A model generated the notes under the pieces. The model made no database searches and had not been told where the DNA came from. It saw only the letters and a list, made by a program, of their open reading frames with translations. The position numbers and the translations under genes are program-made. Below are positions 18,608 through 29,124 of a stretch of DNA of 64,000 nt, in pieces. Source of the DNA: Porticoccaceae bacterium (lineage in GTDB: Bacteria > Pseudomonadota > Gammaproteobacteria > Pseudomonadales > Porticoccaceae); contig JAJFKC010000007.1 of the NCBI GenBank assembly GCA_021773435.1, positions 267,806 through 331,805 on the forward strand, in the 5' to 3' direction. The first letter of the stretch is position 1; each line of letters starts with the position of its first letter.

Positions 18608-19459
18608 CTATTTTAGACTACCCATCAAACCTCGCACCGCTGCAGGTATATCGGCCGGTAGAATCATAAATTTGGCATTATCTGAGTCAGCCATGCCCTT
18701 AATCGCATTGATGTAGTTTTCACCGAGCAGATACATCACTGGTAAATCGTCCTGCCCTACGGCAGCCGTGACTTTTTCAATGGCTTCCTTACTGGCTTCA
18801 GCGATAACGATTTTCGCCTCGGCATCACGCCGGGAGGCTTCCAACCGACCGTCGGCCTCAAGAATAGCGGCGGATTTTTCTCCGTCAGCACGCGTTACCG
18901 TGGCACGACGCTGTCGCTCAGCAGCTGCCTGCTCTTCCATAGCCGCCTGCATAGTCACAGACGGGTTAATATCCTGAATCTCGACAGTTTTTAAGGTAAT
19001 ACCCCAGTCGGCAATATCATCAGAAATCGAGGCTTTCAACGACACTTTAATTTTATCTCTCGAAGACAGCGCATCATCCAGTTTCATTTCGCCAACGATA
19101 GAACGCAGTGCAGTTTGCACCAGGGTTCTGATGGCAATTTCGTAATCTTCAATACCATAAACCGCCTTTTCGGGGGACAGGATATTAATATATGCCACGG
19201 CATTGGCAATAATAACCACGTTGTCGAGGGTAATGACTTCCTGAGATGGAATATCGAGCACAATATCTTTCGTGGTAACTTTGTAAGCAACACTGTCGAC
19301 ATAAGGCACAATAAACTGTAGCCCCGGGGCCAAGGTACGGTGGAACTTACCCAGACGCTGGATCACCCATTTGCTGCCCTGGGGTACTTGTTTGACGCCC
19401 CGAAATACTGTGACGACAGTCAACGCTAATAACGCTAATAAAATAATATTGCCATTCAT
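18608..19459 (-). CDS. SPFH/Band-7 membrane protein, stomatin/QmcA-like
   Basis: The 283-residue protein has one N-terminal membrane anchor (NIILLALLALTVVTVF), then a Band-7 domain beginning VPQGSKWVIQRLGKF, followed by an alanine- and glutamate-rich coiled coil (EEQAAAERQRRATVTRADGEK) and the C-terminal GENYINAIKGMA. These proteins form membrane microdomain scaffolds and help regulate membrane proteases. It is paired with an upstream NfeD gene, the usual arrangement. Confidence 0.92.
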   Translation of the reverse strand: MNGNIILLALLALTVVTVFRGVKQVPQGSKWVIQRLGKFHRTLAPGLQFIVPYVDSVAYKVTTKDIVLDIPSQEVITLDNVVIIANAVAYINILSPEKAVYGIEDYEIAIRTLVQTALRSIVGEMKLDDALSSRDKIKVSLKASISDDIADWGITLKTVEIQDINPSVTMQAAMEEQAAAERQRRATVTRADGEKSAAILEADGRLEASRRDAEAKIVIAEASKEAIEKVTAAVGQDDLPVMYLLGENYINAIKGMADSDNAKFMILPADIPAAVRGLMGSLK

Positions 19460-19544
19460 CCCTTGCTACTCCTTTTCAGCTTCGATTAACTGCTATAAAT
19501 AACTTAAATTGACGACAAATATGCGACTTAAATAAAACCGACTA

Positions 19545-20012
19545 TTAGTCATCAAGTTTTTCAACCACCAGTGCATTTCCCGAAAAATCGACGATAGCAA
19601 CTTTGTCCCCAGCGACGATGGACGCATCACTATCCTTGCAGACAAATTGCCATTCATCCTCACCAAGTATCGGCAAGCTAAAACGTACAATGCCCCGTCC
19701 GCCATCGAACGGCGGCTTTATCACCTGACCCCGTTCGCCCATTGCAGCTTCACGTGACACACCGGCCTTGGTTTTATCGACCATTTTAGGTTTGAAATAC
19801 TTAAACCAGATCAATACAAATACACCGGACGAAACTATCCATATCAACACTTCTACCGAAAACCCCGTTTGCGGAAATAGCCAGGCGATTAGCCCAACAA
19901 TAATGGCACCCAGGCCAAACCAGAGAGAGATAAAACTAGGTAAAAATATTTCCAGCGTAGTTAGGGCGATGCCCAGCACTACCCATTGCCACCACAATAT
20001 GTCGAATTCCAT
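19545..20012 (-). CDS. NfeD-family membrane protein
   Basis: A short NfeD: three membrane helices in the first 80 residues (starting WWQWVVLGIALTTLEIF) and a C-terminal OB-fold beta-barrel (GERGQVIKPPFDGGRGIVRF). I start it at the ATG at 20012 because AAGGAG precedes it at proper spacing; the frame is open to 20045. It is 85 bp upstream of the SPFH gene and the two are predicted partners in membrane quality control. Confidence 0.88.
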   Translation of the reverse strand: MEFDILWWQWVVLGIALTTLEIFLPSFISLWFGLGAIIVGLIAWLFPQTGFSVEVLIWIVSSGVFVLIWFKYFKPKMVDKTKAGVSREAAMGERGQVIKPPFDGGRGIVRFSLPILGEDEWQFVCKDSDASIVAGDKVAIVDFSGNALVVEKLDD

Positions 20013-20134
20013 CACATCGCTCCTTTGCGCTACCCTTTTGGTCACGCTTTTTATACAGTGGATAACGCTATTTTACACAGTGTACACGATCAACTGCGGG
20101 CTCTTATCAAACAGTCCCGCAAAACCCGTGATTC

Positions 20135-20611
20135 TCAGACGGATACAGCACCGTTTTCCAAAAAGTTGTAGGCCATAAGTAAAGCATCTTCGCGACCCAT
20201 TTCACTGCGATAGTAAGCGCGCCGTTGCCCGATTTGCTTGAAGCCGGCTCTCAGATACAAACCGATAGCGGTGAAATTACTAGCTCGCACTTCAAGATGC
20301 AGTTGAACGGTCGTGTCGCGCAAAGTATCCATGCACATATTCAGTAATAGAGAACCCAGTCCCTCTCCCTGAAAACTAGGCCGTACGGCTATATTTAGCA
20401 ACTCAGCCTGATCAAGCACCTGCTGATAAAACAGGTAGCCAATGACGCGCTTACCTTTTAACAGCACACAACCATCATGATCATCGATGCTCTCACCAAA
20501 CTGGCGTGCACTCCAGGGGAAGGGAGAAACTTCCGACTCAATTTTCAGCAGCGTTGGCAAATCGTCTCGCGTGGTTTTACGAATTGAGAATCCAGTATCC
20601 ATCTCGCTCAT
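20135..20611 (-). CDS. rimI: Ribosomal-protein S18-alanine N-acetyltransferase
   Basis: A 158-residue GNAT enzyme. The acetyl-CoA-binding A motif is VRPSFQGEGLGSLLLN, and the following HLEVRASNFTAIGLYLRAGF is characteristic of RimI. RimI acetylates the N-terminus of ribosomal protein S18. The neighbouring upstream HolD-like gene repeats the holD-rimI pairing of enterobacteria, supporting the assignment. Confidence 0.92.
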   Translation of the reverse strand: MSEMDTGFSIRKTTRDDLPTLLKIESEVSPFPWSARQFGESIDDHDGCVLLKGKRVIGYLFYQQVLDQAELLNIAVRPSFQGEGLGSLLLNMCMDTLRDTTVQLHLEVRASNFTAIGLYLRAGFKQIGQRRAYYRSEMGREDALLMAYNFLENGAVSV

Positions 20612-20707
20612 AGTCAGCCTTTCTTTGGACCGGCTTGCAAAGATTGATTATTATTCAATTGTTTATTTGTCCTGGATCTACTCACTAAATTTCTAACGAG
20701 TGGAAAC

Positions 20708-21529
20708 TTATAGACACAAAAATCGAATCGTCGCCCACACATCCTTTTTACATGAGGGGGTCGCAATCATCTCGCTCAACGAATGCGTGAAGATGACCTC
20801 TGCACCGCAATCGAGGGGCATTCGGGCATCCCCTTGTTCGGGGTTTTTGAGAACCAGTTTCAGATAAGCACGAATATCCTCACCCATCGCCAGCAGCCAC
20901 TCAAACGGTTGCTGGTCATAACGGCCCTGAACGAACATCGCAAGGCTCTCCTGTGCGCCGGACAGGCTTAGGTCATTACTGAATGGCCAGTCGAAAAATT
21001 CTGGCTGCATCAGGGTAATTGGTTTTCTTTTGACAGCTTTCAACATATTACCCAGCAATTGCGAACGCCGGTTGTCGCTATCTTCACCCTCCGGCCAGAC
21101 ATCAATAACCAACAAGTCCGTGCTGGGTCGCCAGCATGCCAGTCGGAAGGTTACTGTTTGATCGGATGTTACCGATGATCCCGTAGTTGTATCCGCTACA
21201 AGTGGCAATAGGCTTTCCGGTAGAGGAGTGCTGACCGAAGCGCCAGACGCTTCGGTCCCACTAGTTGGCTCAGTGACCAATTGGCGCAGGGACTTAGGTA
21301 TGCCTCCAGCTTTGCCGTACGCAGCTCTAGCTAGCTGGTCGGTTCCAGGGACAACCTTAGCCTGAGCCTCTCCTTGCATCCGGCCCAAATCAGAAGATGG
21401 TATTTGTTGACCGGTTTCAGATAACCCTTTAGCGATAGGTTTCCCGCGCAGTCGATAGGGCACGATACCCATCGTAGACAGATACCAGTCGCGCAACGTC
21501 GGCTCCACGGGGTCGTGCCTACACGCCAT
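20708..21529 (-). CDS. Probable DNA polymerase III psi-subunit-like protein
   Basis: The N-terminus ([20 protein letters not shown]) and the segment [21 protein letters not shown] with a later DWPFSND resemble the psi subunit HolD, which links clamp loader and SSB. At 273 residues it is about twice the size of the enterobacterial protein because of a low-complexity Ser/Thr/Gly linker around 60-125. It lies just upstream of rimI on the same strand, as holD does. The ATG at 21529 overlaps the last codons of leuA by 11 bp. Similarity is by motif and context only; a plain hypothetical protein remains possible. Confidence 0.6.
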   Translation of the reverse strand: MACRHDPVEPTLRDWYLSTMGIVPYRLRGKPIAKGLSETGQQIPSSDLGRMQGEAQAKVVPGTDQLARAAYGKAGGIPKSLRQLVTEPTSGTEASGASVSTPLPESLLPLVADTTTGSSVTSDQTVTFRLACWRPSTDLLVIDVWPEGEDSDNRRSQLLGNMLKAVKRKPITLMQPEFFDWPFSNDLSLSGAQESLAMFVQGRYDQQPFEWLLAMGEDIRAYLKLVLKNPEQGDARMPLDCGAEVIFTHSLSEMIATPSCKKDVWATIRFLCL

Positions 21530-23063
21530 CAAGCTGAGGATGCAATCGGTCGGGGCTCTCCATCACATTAAGCGCATTCAGATAGGCTTTAGCGCTGGCG
21601 ACTAGTATGTCAGTATCCGAACCTTGTCCATTAACGATCCGACCTTCCCTGGCCAGCCGCACGGTAACTTCACCCTGAGAATCCGTGCCGGTAGTGATTG
21701 CATTAACCGAATATAGCTTGAGATCAGTTTTACTTTGGGCGATTTTTTCAATGGCTTTAAAAACCGCATCAACCGGCCCATCGCCTTCAGAAGCCACTTC
21801 ATGATCTTTACCGTGGGTGCGCAACACCAACGATGCATGGGGTGCGCGACCTGTCCTGGTAGACACATCAATGGTCACCAACGTAAAGTTTTCCTCTGCC
21901 TCACCCATTTGCACTTCTGAAACCAGCGCCTGAAGATCTTCGTCATAAATCTCGCGCTTTTTATCCGCCAATTCTTTAAATCGTATAAAGGCTTCGTTCA
22001 TTTCAGCCTTGGTTTCAAAGGGAATACCGAGCTCTTCGAGACGAGCGGCGAAAGCCGCCCGGCCTGACAACTTGCCCAAAACCAGCCGATTGGTATTCCA
22101 ACCGACATCCTGAGCTTTCATAATTTCATAGGTTTCGCGATATTTAAGCACACCATCCTGATGGATCCCTGACTCATGGGCGAAGGCATTGGCACCCACC
22201 ACAGCCTTGTTCGGTTGCACCGGAAAGCCGGTAATGGTCGACACCAAACGCGACACTGGGACTATTTGCTCGGTATTGATATCAGTATGCACGGGATAAA
22301 CATCGCCCCGTGTGCGTATTGCCATAACGATTTCTTCCAGAGAAGCGTTGCCCGCCCGTTCACCCAAACCATTGATGGTGCACTCCACCTGACGAGCGCC
22401 GTGCATGACGGCTGAGAGTGAATTTGCCACCGCCAAACCCAGATCATTATGGCAATGCACTGAAAATATCGCTTTGTCTGAATTCGGCACATTAGCGATC
22501 ACTCGGCCAATCATTTCCCCATACTGGCCCGGCTCGCCGTAACCGACCGTGTCGGGAATATTGATGGTTTTCGCACCCGCATCAATTACCTCTTCGATAA
22601 CGCGACACATATAATCAAACTCGGTACGACTACCATCTTCGAGAGAAAACTCTACATCATCGACAAAATTACGCGCAATCTTTACAGCGCCAATGGATTG
22701 CTCAAGCACCTCATCAGCACTCATTTGCAATTTATATTCCATATGAATCGGCGAGGTGGCAATAAACGTGTGGATTCGAGGCGCGACGGCATTTTTCAAC
22801 GCCTCGGCTACGCGCTCAATATCACCATGTGTGGTGCGAGATAAACCGCAAACGGTGCAGCCTTTAATGGTGTCGGCGATGCTCTTTACCGCAGCGAAAT
22901 CTCCTTCGCTAGAAACGGGAAAGCCCGCTTCAATCACATCCACACCCAGCTTTTCCAGTGATTTGGCAATCCGCAGTTTTTCTTCTTTGGTCATTGCCGC
23001 GCCAGGACTTTGCTCGCCATCGCGTAAGGTGGTATCAAATATAACTAACTTGTCATTGTCCAT
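21519..23063 (-). CDS. leuA: 2-isopropylmalate synthase
   Basis: LeuA condenses 2-oxoisovalerate with acetyl-CoA, the first committed step to leucine. The TIM-barrel start [16 protein letters not shown], the metal site [15 protein letters not shown] and [13 protein letters not shown] are intact, and the C-terminal leucine-binding regulatory domain (about 390-500) is present, giving 514 residues. This is the long, leucine-inhibited LeuA1 type. The closing codons overlap the downstream HolD-like gene. The upstream spacer carries repeats and an inverted repeat but no leader peptide that I could identify. Confidence 0.97.
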   Translation of the reverse strand: MDNDKLVIFDTTLRDGEQSPGAAMTKEEKLRIAKSLEKLGVDVIEAGFPVSSEGDFAAVKSIADTIKGCTVCGLSRTTHGDIERVAEALKNAVAPRIHTFIATSPIHMEYKLQMSADEVLEQSIGAVKIARNFVDDVEFSLEDGSRTEFDYMCRVIEEVIDAGAKTINIPDTVGYGEPGQYGEMIGRVIANVPNSDKAIFSVHCHNDLGLAVANSLSAVMHGARQVECTINGLGERAGNASLEEIVMAIRTRGDVYPVHTDINTEQIVPVSRLVSTITGFPVQPNKAVVGANAFAHESGIHQDGVLKYRETYEIMKAQDVGWNTNRLVLGKLSGRAAFAARLEELGIPFETKAEMNEAFIRFKELADKKREIYDEDLQALVSEVQMGEAEENFTLVTIDVSTRTGRAPHASLVLRTHGKDHEVASEGDGPVDAVFKAIEKIAQSKTDLKLYSVNAITTGTDSQGEVTVRLAREGRIVNGQGSDTDILVASAKAYLNALNVMESPDRLHPQLDGV

Positions 23064-23181
23064 AATCAGACTCCGGAACTACCCGCTATTGTTGCGGTGT
23101 AGATTTTAAATATTCAAGCGGCTATTTAACAGCTTCTTTAACAAACCGTTAAACAAATTGTCCGCCAAAATTTTAAGATAT

Positions 23182-23227
23182 AAGGCTAGATTTTACCGGC
23201 AAAAATTCTCGGTAAAAAAGGCTAGAT
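23182..23227. repeat. Inverted repeat flanked by 10 bp direct repeats
   Basis: AAGGCTAGAT occurs at 23182-23191 and again at 23218-23227. Between them TTTTACCG (23191-23198) can pair with CGGTAAAA (23210-23217). It lies about 120-160 bp upstream of leuA. It may be a leader structure, an operator or a very small insertion with target duplication. Confidence 0.7.
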
Positions 23228-23361
23228 GCAAAAAAATTGATGTGGAAGTTGAATGCCCCTCAGGGCAGGATAGGTAGCAGACGAGCATCGACAAGCATGG
23301 CTAACGCGCGGCGGCGGCCTGAGATTTTGCTTGTCGTTATTTGAAAATTCATTTTACGAAT

Positions 23362-23435
23362 CACTTAATGTCATTCACTTAACTTAACTTAACTTAAGTT
23401 GGGCCATTTAACTTAGATCACTTAACCTAAATCAC
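23362..23435. repeat. ACTTA pentamer and 14 bp tandem duplications
   Basis: ACTTA is repeated four times at 23377-23396. Next to it TTAACTTAGATCAC (23408-23421) is followed at once by TTAACCTAAATCAC (23422-23435). The shared CACTTAA word also starts the 21 bp repeats near rpmE. Confidence 0.85.
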
Positions 23436-23599
23436 TCACAATATTGCCAAAAACCAATATCTTGATTGGTTTAGTAAGGCGGCTATTCAAACAGATAACA
23501 GCTAGCCTGCCAAGCGCTTCTTTTCTTATTGATTATTTTTTGTTGAATCTTAAATGGGCGACTTACCGATGTTCTTATAAAATTAAGCCATACTTTCGG

Positions 23600-24409
23600 C
23601 TAGTCTGAGCTACGCCGTTTATATTTACGCCATGCACCTCCGAGAGGACCAGACACAGCATAGATAACCGCCATGGCCAGCAGCGTTCGAGGCGGATCGA
23701 TGAGAACGATCGAGACCAGTATTACCATAAAAAATATAGCCCTGAAAGGCACTCGGCCTTTGAAATCTACCGCTTTTAAACTCCAGTAGCGGATCGGCGC
23801 CACCATTAATAGCCCTGCGGTAGACGTAATCACCAGCGCGACAATCGCCAGTGATCTGGTCGCCTCGGCGTCGTCGCCAGTCCAGACCATAGCGGCAATT
23901 AGACCGGCGGCGGCAGGGCTTGCCAGCCCTACAAAATAACGGCTATCGGCCAAACCGACCTGGGTATTGAAACGCGCCAGACGCAGCGCTGCACAGGAAG
24001 CATAAATAAACGCGCCCGCCCAACCGACTTTGCCCAGAGTAAAAAGCATCCAGCTAAAAGACACGACAGCCGGCGCAACGCCGAAGGAAACCATATCCGA
24101 GAGGCTGTCATACTGCACGCCAAAATCGCTTTCGGTGTGAGTCATACGTGCCACCCGGCCATCGAGCCCGTCAAACAGCATAGCGACAAAAATGGCGACG
24201 GCAGCAGACTCAAATTTGCCGTTCATTGCCGACAAAATGGCGTAGAACCCACCGAACATGGCTCCAGTGGTCAGGAGGTTTGGTAACAAATAAATACCAC
24301 GGCGACGCGGGGTAATGCCTGGCAACAAGTCGTCGGCAGTATTATCAGAGATAACCGAGAACGGTTGCTGGTTATCGGGGTCGGCTTCAGGTTCAGGTTC
24401 AGTAGCCAT
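23600..24409 (-). CDS. pssA: CDP-diacylglycerol-serine O-phosphatidyltransferase
   Basis: A membrane enzyme making phosphatidylserine, the precursor of phosphatidylethanolamine. The CDP-alcohol phosphotransferase signature is complete: DGRVARM, then FGVQYDSLSD with its spaced aspartates (about residues 83-105). Around seven membrane helices follow the polar N-terminus (YLLPNLLTTGAMFGG). At 269 residues it is the type II PssA common in bacteria. Placement next to ilvC is a recurring gammaproteobacterial arrangement. Confidence 0.95.
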   Translation of the reverse strand: MATEPEPEADPDNQQPFSVISDNTADDLLPGITPRRRGIYLLPNLLTTGAMFGGFYAILSAMNGKFESAAVAIFVAMLFDGLDGRVARMTHTESDFGVQYDSLSDMVSFGVAPAVVSFSWMLFTLGKVGWAGAFIYASCAALRLARFNTQVGLADSRYFVGLASPAAAGLIAAMVWTGDDAEATRSLAIVALVITSTAGLLMVAPIRYWSLKAVDFKGRVPFRAIFFMVILVSIVLIDPPRTLLAMAVIYAVSGPLGGAWRKYKRRSSD

Positions 24410-24589
24410 AGCTCTTTACACTAATAATCGAGATAGGAGTATAGCGTTAAACGGCTATGCGTAATTCGAAATAAAAAAGCACAGCCGCTTAACACAGGTC
24501 GAAAATTCGCTAAGCCTTCAGTTAAAGGGTTAGGAACAGTTTCAACTACAGGCTTCACGACAAATTTAACGGCAATTTAAATTACAAAA

Positions 24590-25615
<1,026 letters not shown>

Positions 25616-25658
25616 TTACCTACTGTCATTAATTTAGGGTACTTGACCCGCCATATTT

Positions 25659-25682
25659 GAAATATTCCGTTACGAATATTTC
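25659..25682. promoter_or_regulatory. Interrupted palindrome upstream of ilvC
   Basis: GAAATATTC at 25659-25667 and GAATATTTC at 25674-25682 are perfect inverted arms separated by 6 bp, centred about 60 bp upstream of the ilvC start. The layout suits binding of a dimeric regulator. No T-run follows, so it is unlikely to be a terminator. The regulator is unknown; there is no ilvY gene adjacent. Confidence 0.45.
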
Positions 25683-25819
25683 TGTTTTAAACCTATTTTT
25701 CCGAGCTGATTTTTCTTTATCGTTTTGAAATTGATCAATTTAAATTTCGCATCTCCGATGCCCGGGCTATGCTCATTTTAAAAAGACTATACCCAATATT
25801 AAAAAGACAAAGCACGAAA

Positions 25820-26311
25820 TTAGAGCTTTAACGATTTTTCACCCCGTGCAATGCCGGACACGCCCGTGCGCACTACTTCAAGAATAGTCGCATCGCCCAA
25901 TGCATCAACAAATGAATCGAGCTTGCCGCTATTGCCTGTCACCTGCACCACGTAAGTAGTCGGCCCAACATCAACTATCTGGCCACGAAAAATATCGACA
26001 CAACGTTTCACCTCTTCTCGAACAGAGCCGCTAGCTTTCACCTTTACCAGCATGAGTTCCCGTTCGATATGAGCTCCCTCGGTGAGGTCAAGAACTTTGA
26101 CAACATCGATAAGCTTGTTTAACTGCTTGGTGAGCTGTTGAGTAATGACATCATCACCATGAGTGGTCAGCGTCAATCGCGATAAGGTTTCATCTTCTGT
26201 CGGGGCAACCGTCAGCGTATCGATATTGTATCCGCGCTGGGAAAACAAACCCACCACTCTGGAAAGTGAGCCGGACTGGTTTTCGAGCAAGACTGAAATG
26301 ATCCGTTTCAT
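25820..26311 (-). CDS. ilvH: Acetolactate synthase III, small regulatory subunit
   Basis: A 163-residue ACT-domain protein. The first ACT domain opens with ISVLLENQSGSLSRVVGLFSQRGYNI, the valine-binding segment; the second half (VKASGSVREEVKRCVDIFRG) is the C-terminal subdomain. It activates the catalytic subunit and confers valine inhibition. Its ATG overlaps the ilvI stop by one base. Confidence 0.96.
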   Translation of the reverse strand: MKRIISVLLENQSGSLSRVVGLFSQRGYNIDTLTVAPTEDETLSRLTLTTHGDDVITQQLTKQLNKLIDVVKVLDLTEGAHIERELMLVKVKASGSVREEVKRCVDIFRGQIVDVGPTTYVVQVTGNSGKLDSFVDALGDATILEVVRTGVSGIARGEKSLKL

Positions 26312-28047
26312 CAGGTGCGCTCCGTCTTATTCAACCACATATCACGCATGGAGCCAGGTGCTATAAGCATAGGGTAAACATGCTCATCCGGATCAACCTT
26401 TATATCAAGAATCACTACCCGGTCTTTATGACTGAAACACTCTTCAAGACCACTTTCCAGCTCATCCAGATGATTAACTCTCATACCAATGTGGCCATAG
26501 GCCTCGGCCAGTTTGACAAAATCCGGCAAGGAATCTTCATATAGCACATGGGAATAGCGGCTGCCATATTGCATATCCTGCCATTGCTTGACCATGCCCA
26601 GGGCCTGGTTATTAAGGATAATAATTTTCACCGGTAATTCATGCTGGGTGCAGGCCGATAACTCCTGAATACACATCTGGATACTGCCTTCACCGGTTAT
26701 GCATGCAACCTGTGCATCAGGCAGGGCCATCTGCACACCCATCGCCGCAGGTAAACCGTAACCCATCGTGCCCAGACCACCGGAGTTAAACCACTGGCGA
26801 GGTTTATCAAACAAGTAGTATTGGGCCGCAAACATTTGGTGCTGGCCAACATCTGAGGTGATATAAGCCTTACCTTTAGTCACTTTGTACAGCGCTTTTA
26901 CGGCATCCTGCGGTTTGATCAAATCGCTCTGGCTGGATTCATAGCGCGATTGAGTATAAAGCCCATGGCTTTCGCGCCAGCCATCTATTTGCGTCCACCA
27001 CTCGGCTATCGCGGCTTTGTCTGGTGTGTCATCTAACTCTTCCAGCAAAGCGATCATATCATTGAGCACAGCGTCGCATGGACCAACAATAGGGATATCA
27101 ACCTGCACTGTTTTTGAAATTGACGATGGATCCACATCGATGTGGATGATTTTTGCCGAGGGGCAAAATTTCTCCACTGTATTGGTCACGCGGTCGTCAA
27201 AGCGAGCACCGATGGCCAGAATCACATCGGCATGATGCATGGCCATATTGGCCTCAAAAGTGCCATGCATCCCCAGCATGCCGAGGAACTGCTGGTCCGT
27301 CCCGGGAAAGCCACCTAAACCCATCAAGGTATTGGTCACCGGATAATTGAGCATTTTTGCCATCCGAGTTAATGGCTCAGAAGCATTGCCCAGCACGACA
27401 CCGCCACCGGCATAGATAATCGGTCTTTTTGCCGACACTAAAAGCTTTACCGCGCGCTTAATCTGCCCAGAATGACCACGCAAAGCAGGTTGATAGGAGC
27501 GAATTTTTATCTTATCGGGAAATTGATAAGGCACCTTGTTATTGGGGTCGGTGACATCCTTTGGCACATCAACAACCACTGGCCCGGGGCGACCGCTGCC
27601 GGCAATATAAAAAGCTCTGGCAATAGTTTCGGCAATATCTGCCGGGTCTTTAACCAGAAAGCTGTGTTTCACGACCGGCCGGGATATACCGATCATATCG
27701 GTTTCCTGAAACGCATCCTCACCAATTTTTTCCTGAGGCACCTGGCCAGACACCACCACGATAGGAATAGAATCCATATAAGCCGTGGCAATACCCGTTA
27801 TCGCATTCGTCGCACCGGGGCCGGAGGTGACCAGGCTCGCACCGACCTCACCCGTTGCCCGCGCATAGGCATCAGCGGCGTGCACCGCAGCCTGTTCGTG
27901 ACGCATCAGAATATGATTGACGTCATCCTGTCGAAATAAAGCGTCGTAAATATGCAGCGCGGCGCCACCAGGGTAGCCCCACAGATGTTTGACACCCGCG
28001 TCGTGTAACGCGCGAATAAGAATTTCACCACCGGAAAGAAGTTCCAC
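26311..28047 (-). CDS. ilvI: Acetolactate synthase III, large catalytic subunit
   Basis: A ThDP- and FAD-dependent enzyme joining two pyruvates, or pyruvate and 2-oxobutyrate. It shows [16 protein letters not shown], the catalytic glutamate in [16 protein letters not shown], and the ThDP/Mg site [23 protein letters not shown] (split by family into GDGS-type and NN parts). I favour the GTG at 28047, which matches the usual start ([10 protein letters not shown]) and has GAGG upstream; the frame is open to a GTG at 28068 that lacks a ribosome site. It forms an operon with ilvH. Confidence 0.95.
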   Translation of the reverse strand: MELLSGGEILIRALHDAGVKHLWGYPGGAALHIYDALFRQDDVNHILMRHEQAAVHAADAYARATGEVGASLVTSGPGATNAITGIATAYMDSIPIVVVSGQVPQEKIGEDAFQETDMIGISRPVVKHSFLVKDPADIAETIARAFYIAGSGRPGPVVVDVPKDVTDPNNKVPYQFPDKIKIRSYQPALRGHSGQIKRAVKLLVSAKRPIIYAGGGVVLGNASEPLTRMAKMLNYPVTNTLMGLGGFPGTDQQFLGMLGMHGTFEANMAMHHADVILAIGARFDDRVTNTVEKFCPSAKIIHIDVDPSSISKTVQVDIPIVGPCDAVLNDMIALLEELDDTPDKAAIAEWWTQIDGWRESHGLYTQSRYESSQSDLIKPQDAVKALYKVTKGKAYITSDVGQHQMFAAQYYLFDKPRQWFNSGGLGTMGYGLPAAMGVQMALPDAQVACITGEGSIQMCIQELSACTQHELPVKIIILNNQALGMVKQWQDMQYGSRYSHVLYEDSLPDFVKLAEAYGHIGMRVNHLDELESGLEECFSHKDRVVILDIKVDPDEHVYPMLIAPGSMRDMWLNKTERT

Positions 28048-28068
28048 AAGCCCTGCCTCAGCTGTCAC

Positions 28069-28463
28069 AAATCATTTATATCAACGATATAAACCAGGAG
28101 GTGAAAGCTAACGCCGTGACATCACAGGAGGTTTGCTAAGGCAATACCGCAGTCGCCGCTAAGCGTGGTTCCGACTGCCGCAGGTAACGTCGGTTAACAT
28201 TACCGTTGTTCTGAAGATGACCAGCGAACGCTGTTATCGCCCATCTGGTATAAAAATCTGCATCTGATATTCAGGAAGTTTCCAGAAATAGATGCCGCTT
28301 AATGAATGGTGCGCACCGTACTTATTTGGCCCTGATTAGTCAAGCTTTCCAGGACCTGGGAGGCAATTACTCAGATAAATAGCCAAAATACCGGATAAGT
28401 CGCACCTTTCTATTACAATGTGGTTAAAATAAATCATTCTTAGTACTTGGGAAGCGCCAATTC
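28069..28463. other. Spacer between ilvI and the DUF4124 gene
   Basis: About 400 bp between divergent genes with no coding-like ORF. Close to ilvI lies a perfect inverted repeat, TTTATATC (28075-28082) and GATATAAA (28086-28093) around AAC, a candidate operator or leader element for ilvIH. No leader peptide rich in branched-chain codons was found. Confidence 0.5.
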
Positions 28464-28937
28464 ATGCCAAAAACAGTTCTGGTTTTGCCCGTTTTCATAT
28501 TACTCATCTTTATCAGCGTGGCAGCTGATGCAGCCAAATACTACAAGTGGCAGGACGAACAGGGCCGTACTCATTATTCTGCCATTTCACCTGACGGTAA
28601 ACGCTCGGAAGAAATCAATATCCGAACCAACAGCCAAAATTCCTCAAAGAATGCTAAAACCAATGAAGCATCAAATAAAACAGCTCCCATCACTAAACAA
28701 GAACCAGCCACCACCGCACCCGAGGCAATGCCCCTAACCGAAACGCAATTAGCACAAGTCCGCGAACAAGAGAAAAAGAGTTGCGAAGTCGCGCGAAAGA
28801 ATCTGAAAACTCTAGCTGCTCACGCACGGGTGCGGGTCAGCGATGAGGGTACAGGTGAATTGCGATTCTTAAGCCCAGATGAACATGCCGAAAGAAAAGA
28901 GAAGTCGCAAAAAGCCATCAAAGAATATTGCAAATAA
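28464..28937 (+). CDS. DUF4124-domain exported protein
   Basis: A signal peptide (VLVLPVFILLIFISVAADA) is followed by the short DUF4124 module KYYKWQDEQGRTHYSAISPDG, then a low-complexity Asn/Lys/Thr/Pro linker and a basic helical tail (EKKSCEVARKNLKTLAAHARV). The family is common in gammaproteobacteria and its function is unknown. It is followed by the DUF349 gene after 187 bp. Confidence 0.85.
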   Translation: MPKTVLVLPVFILLIFISVAADAAKYYKWQDEQGRTHYSAISPDGKRSEEINIRTNSQNSSKNAKTNEASNKTAPITKQEPATTAPEAMPLTETQLAQVREQEKKSCEVARKNLKTLAAHARVRVSDEGTGELRFLSPDEHAERKEKSQKAIKEYCK

Positions 28938-29124
28938 GTGGAGTTTGACCCAGCAAGCATTGCAGGAAAAATATCACCGGTGCGGCCGACTGACTGAAGT
29001 GTGGCCTGCTGACTGAATAGGCGTCATGGTTGCCGGAAGGTCGCGAACAACTCCTATCTTTGTCTACAGGCTCTAGCTAAGATAGAACGGTGCTACCCGG
29101 TATCGAGATTCAGGTATTTGTTTC

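Larger units (their letters stand above)
23064..23599. other. 536 bp leuA-pssA spacer
   Basis: No ORF with coding character is seen. The spacer holds an inverted repeat flanked by a 10 bp direct repeat (23182-23227) and a cluster of ACTTA-rich tandem repeats (23362-23435). It must include the leuA promoter and the end of the pssA upstream unit. Confidence 0.6.

Noticed and set aside
28075..28093. Inverted repeat as a terminator
   Set aside because: It is AT-rich, has no T-run and lies just upstream of ilvI, so an operator or leader role is more likely.
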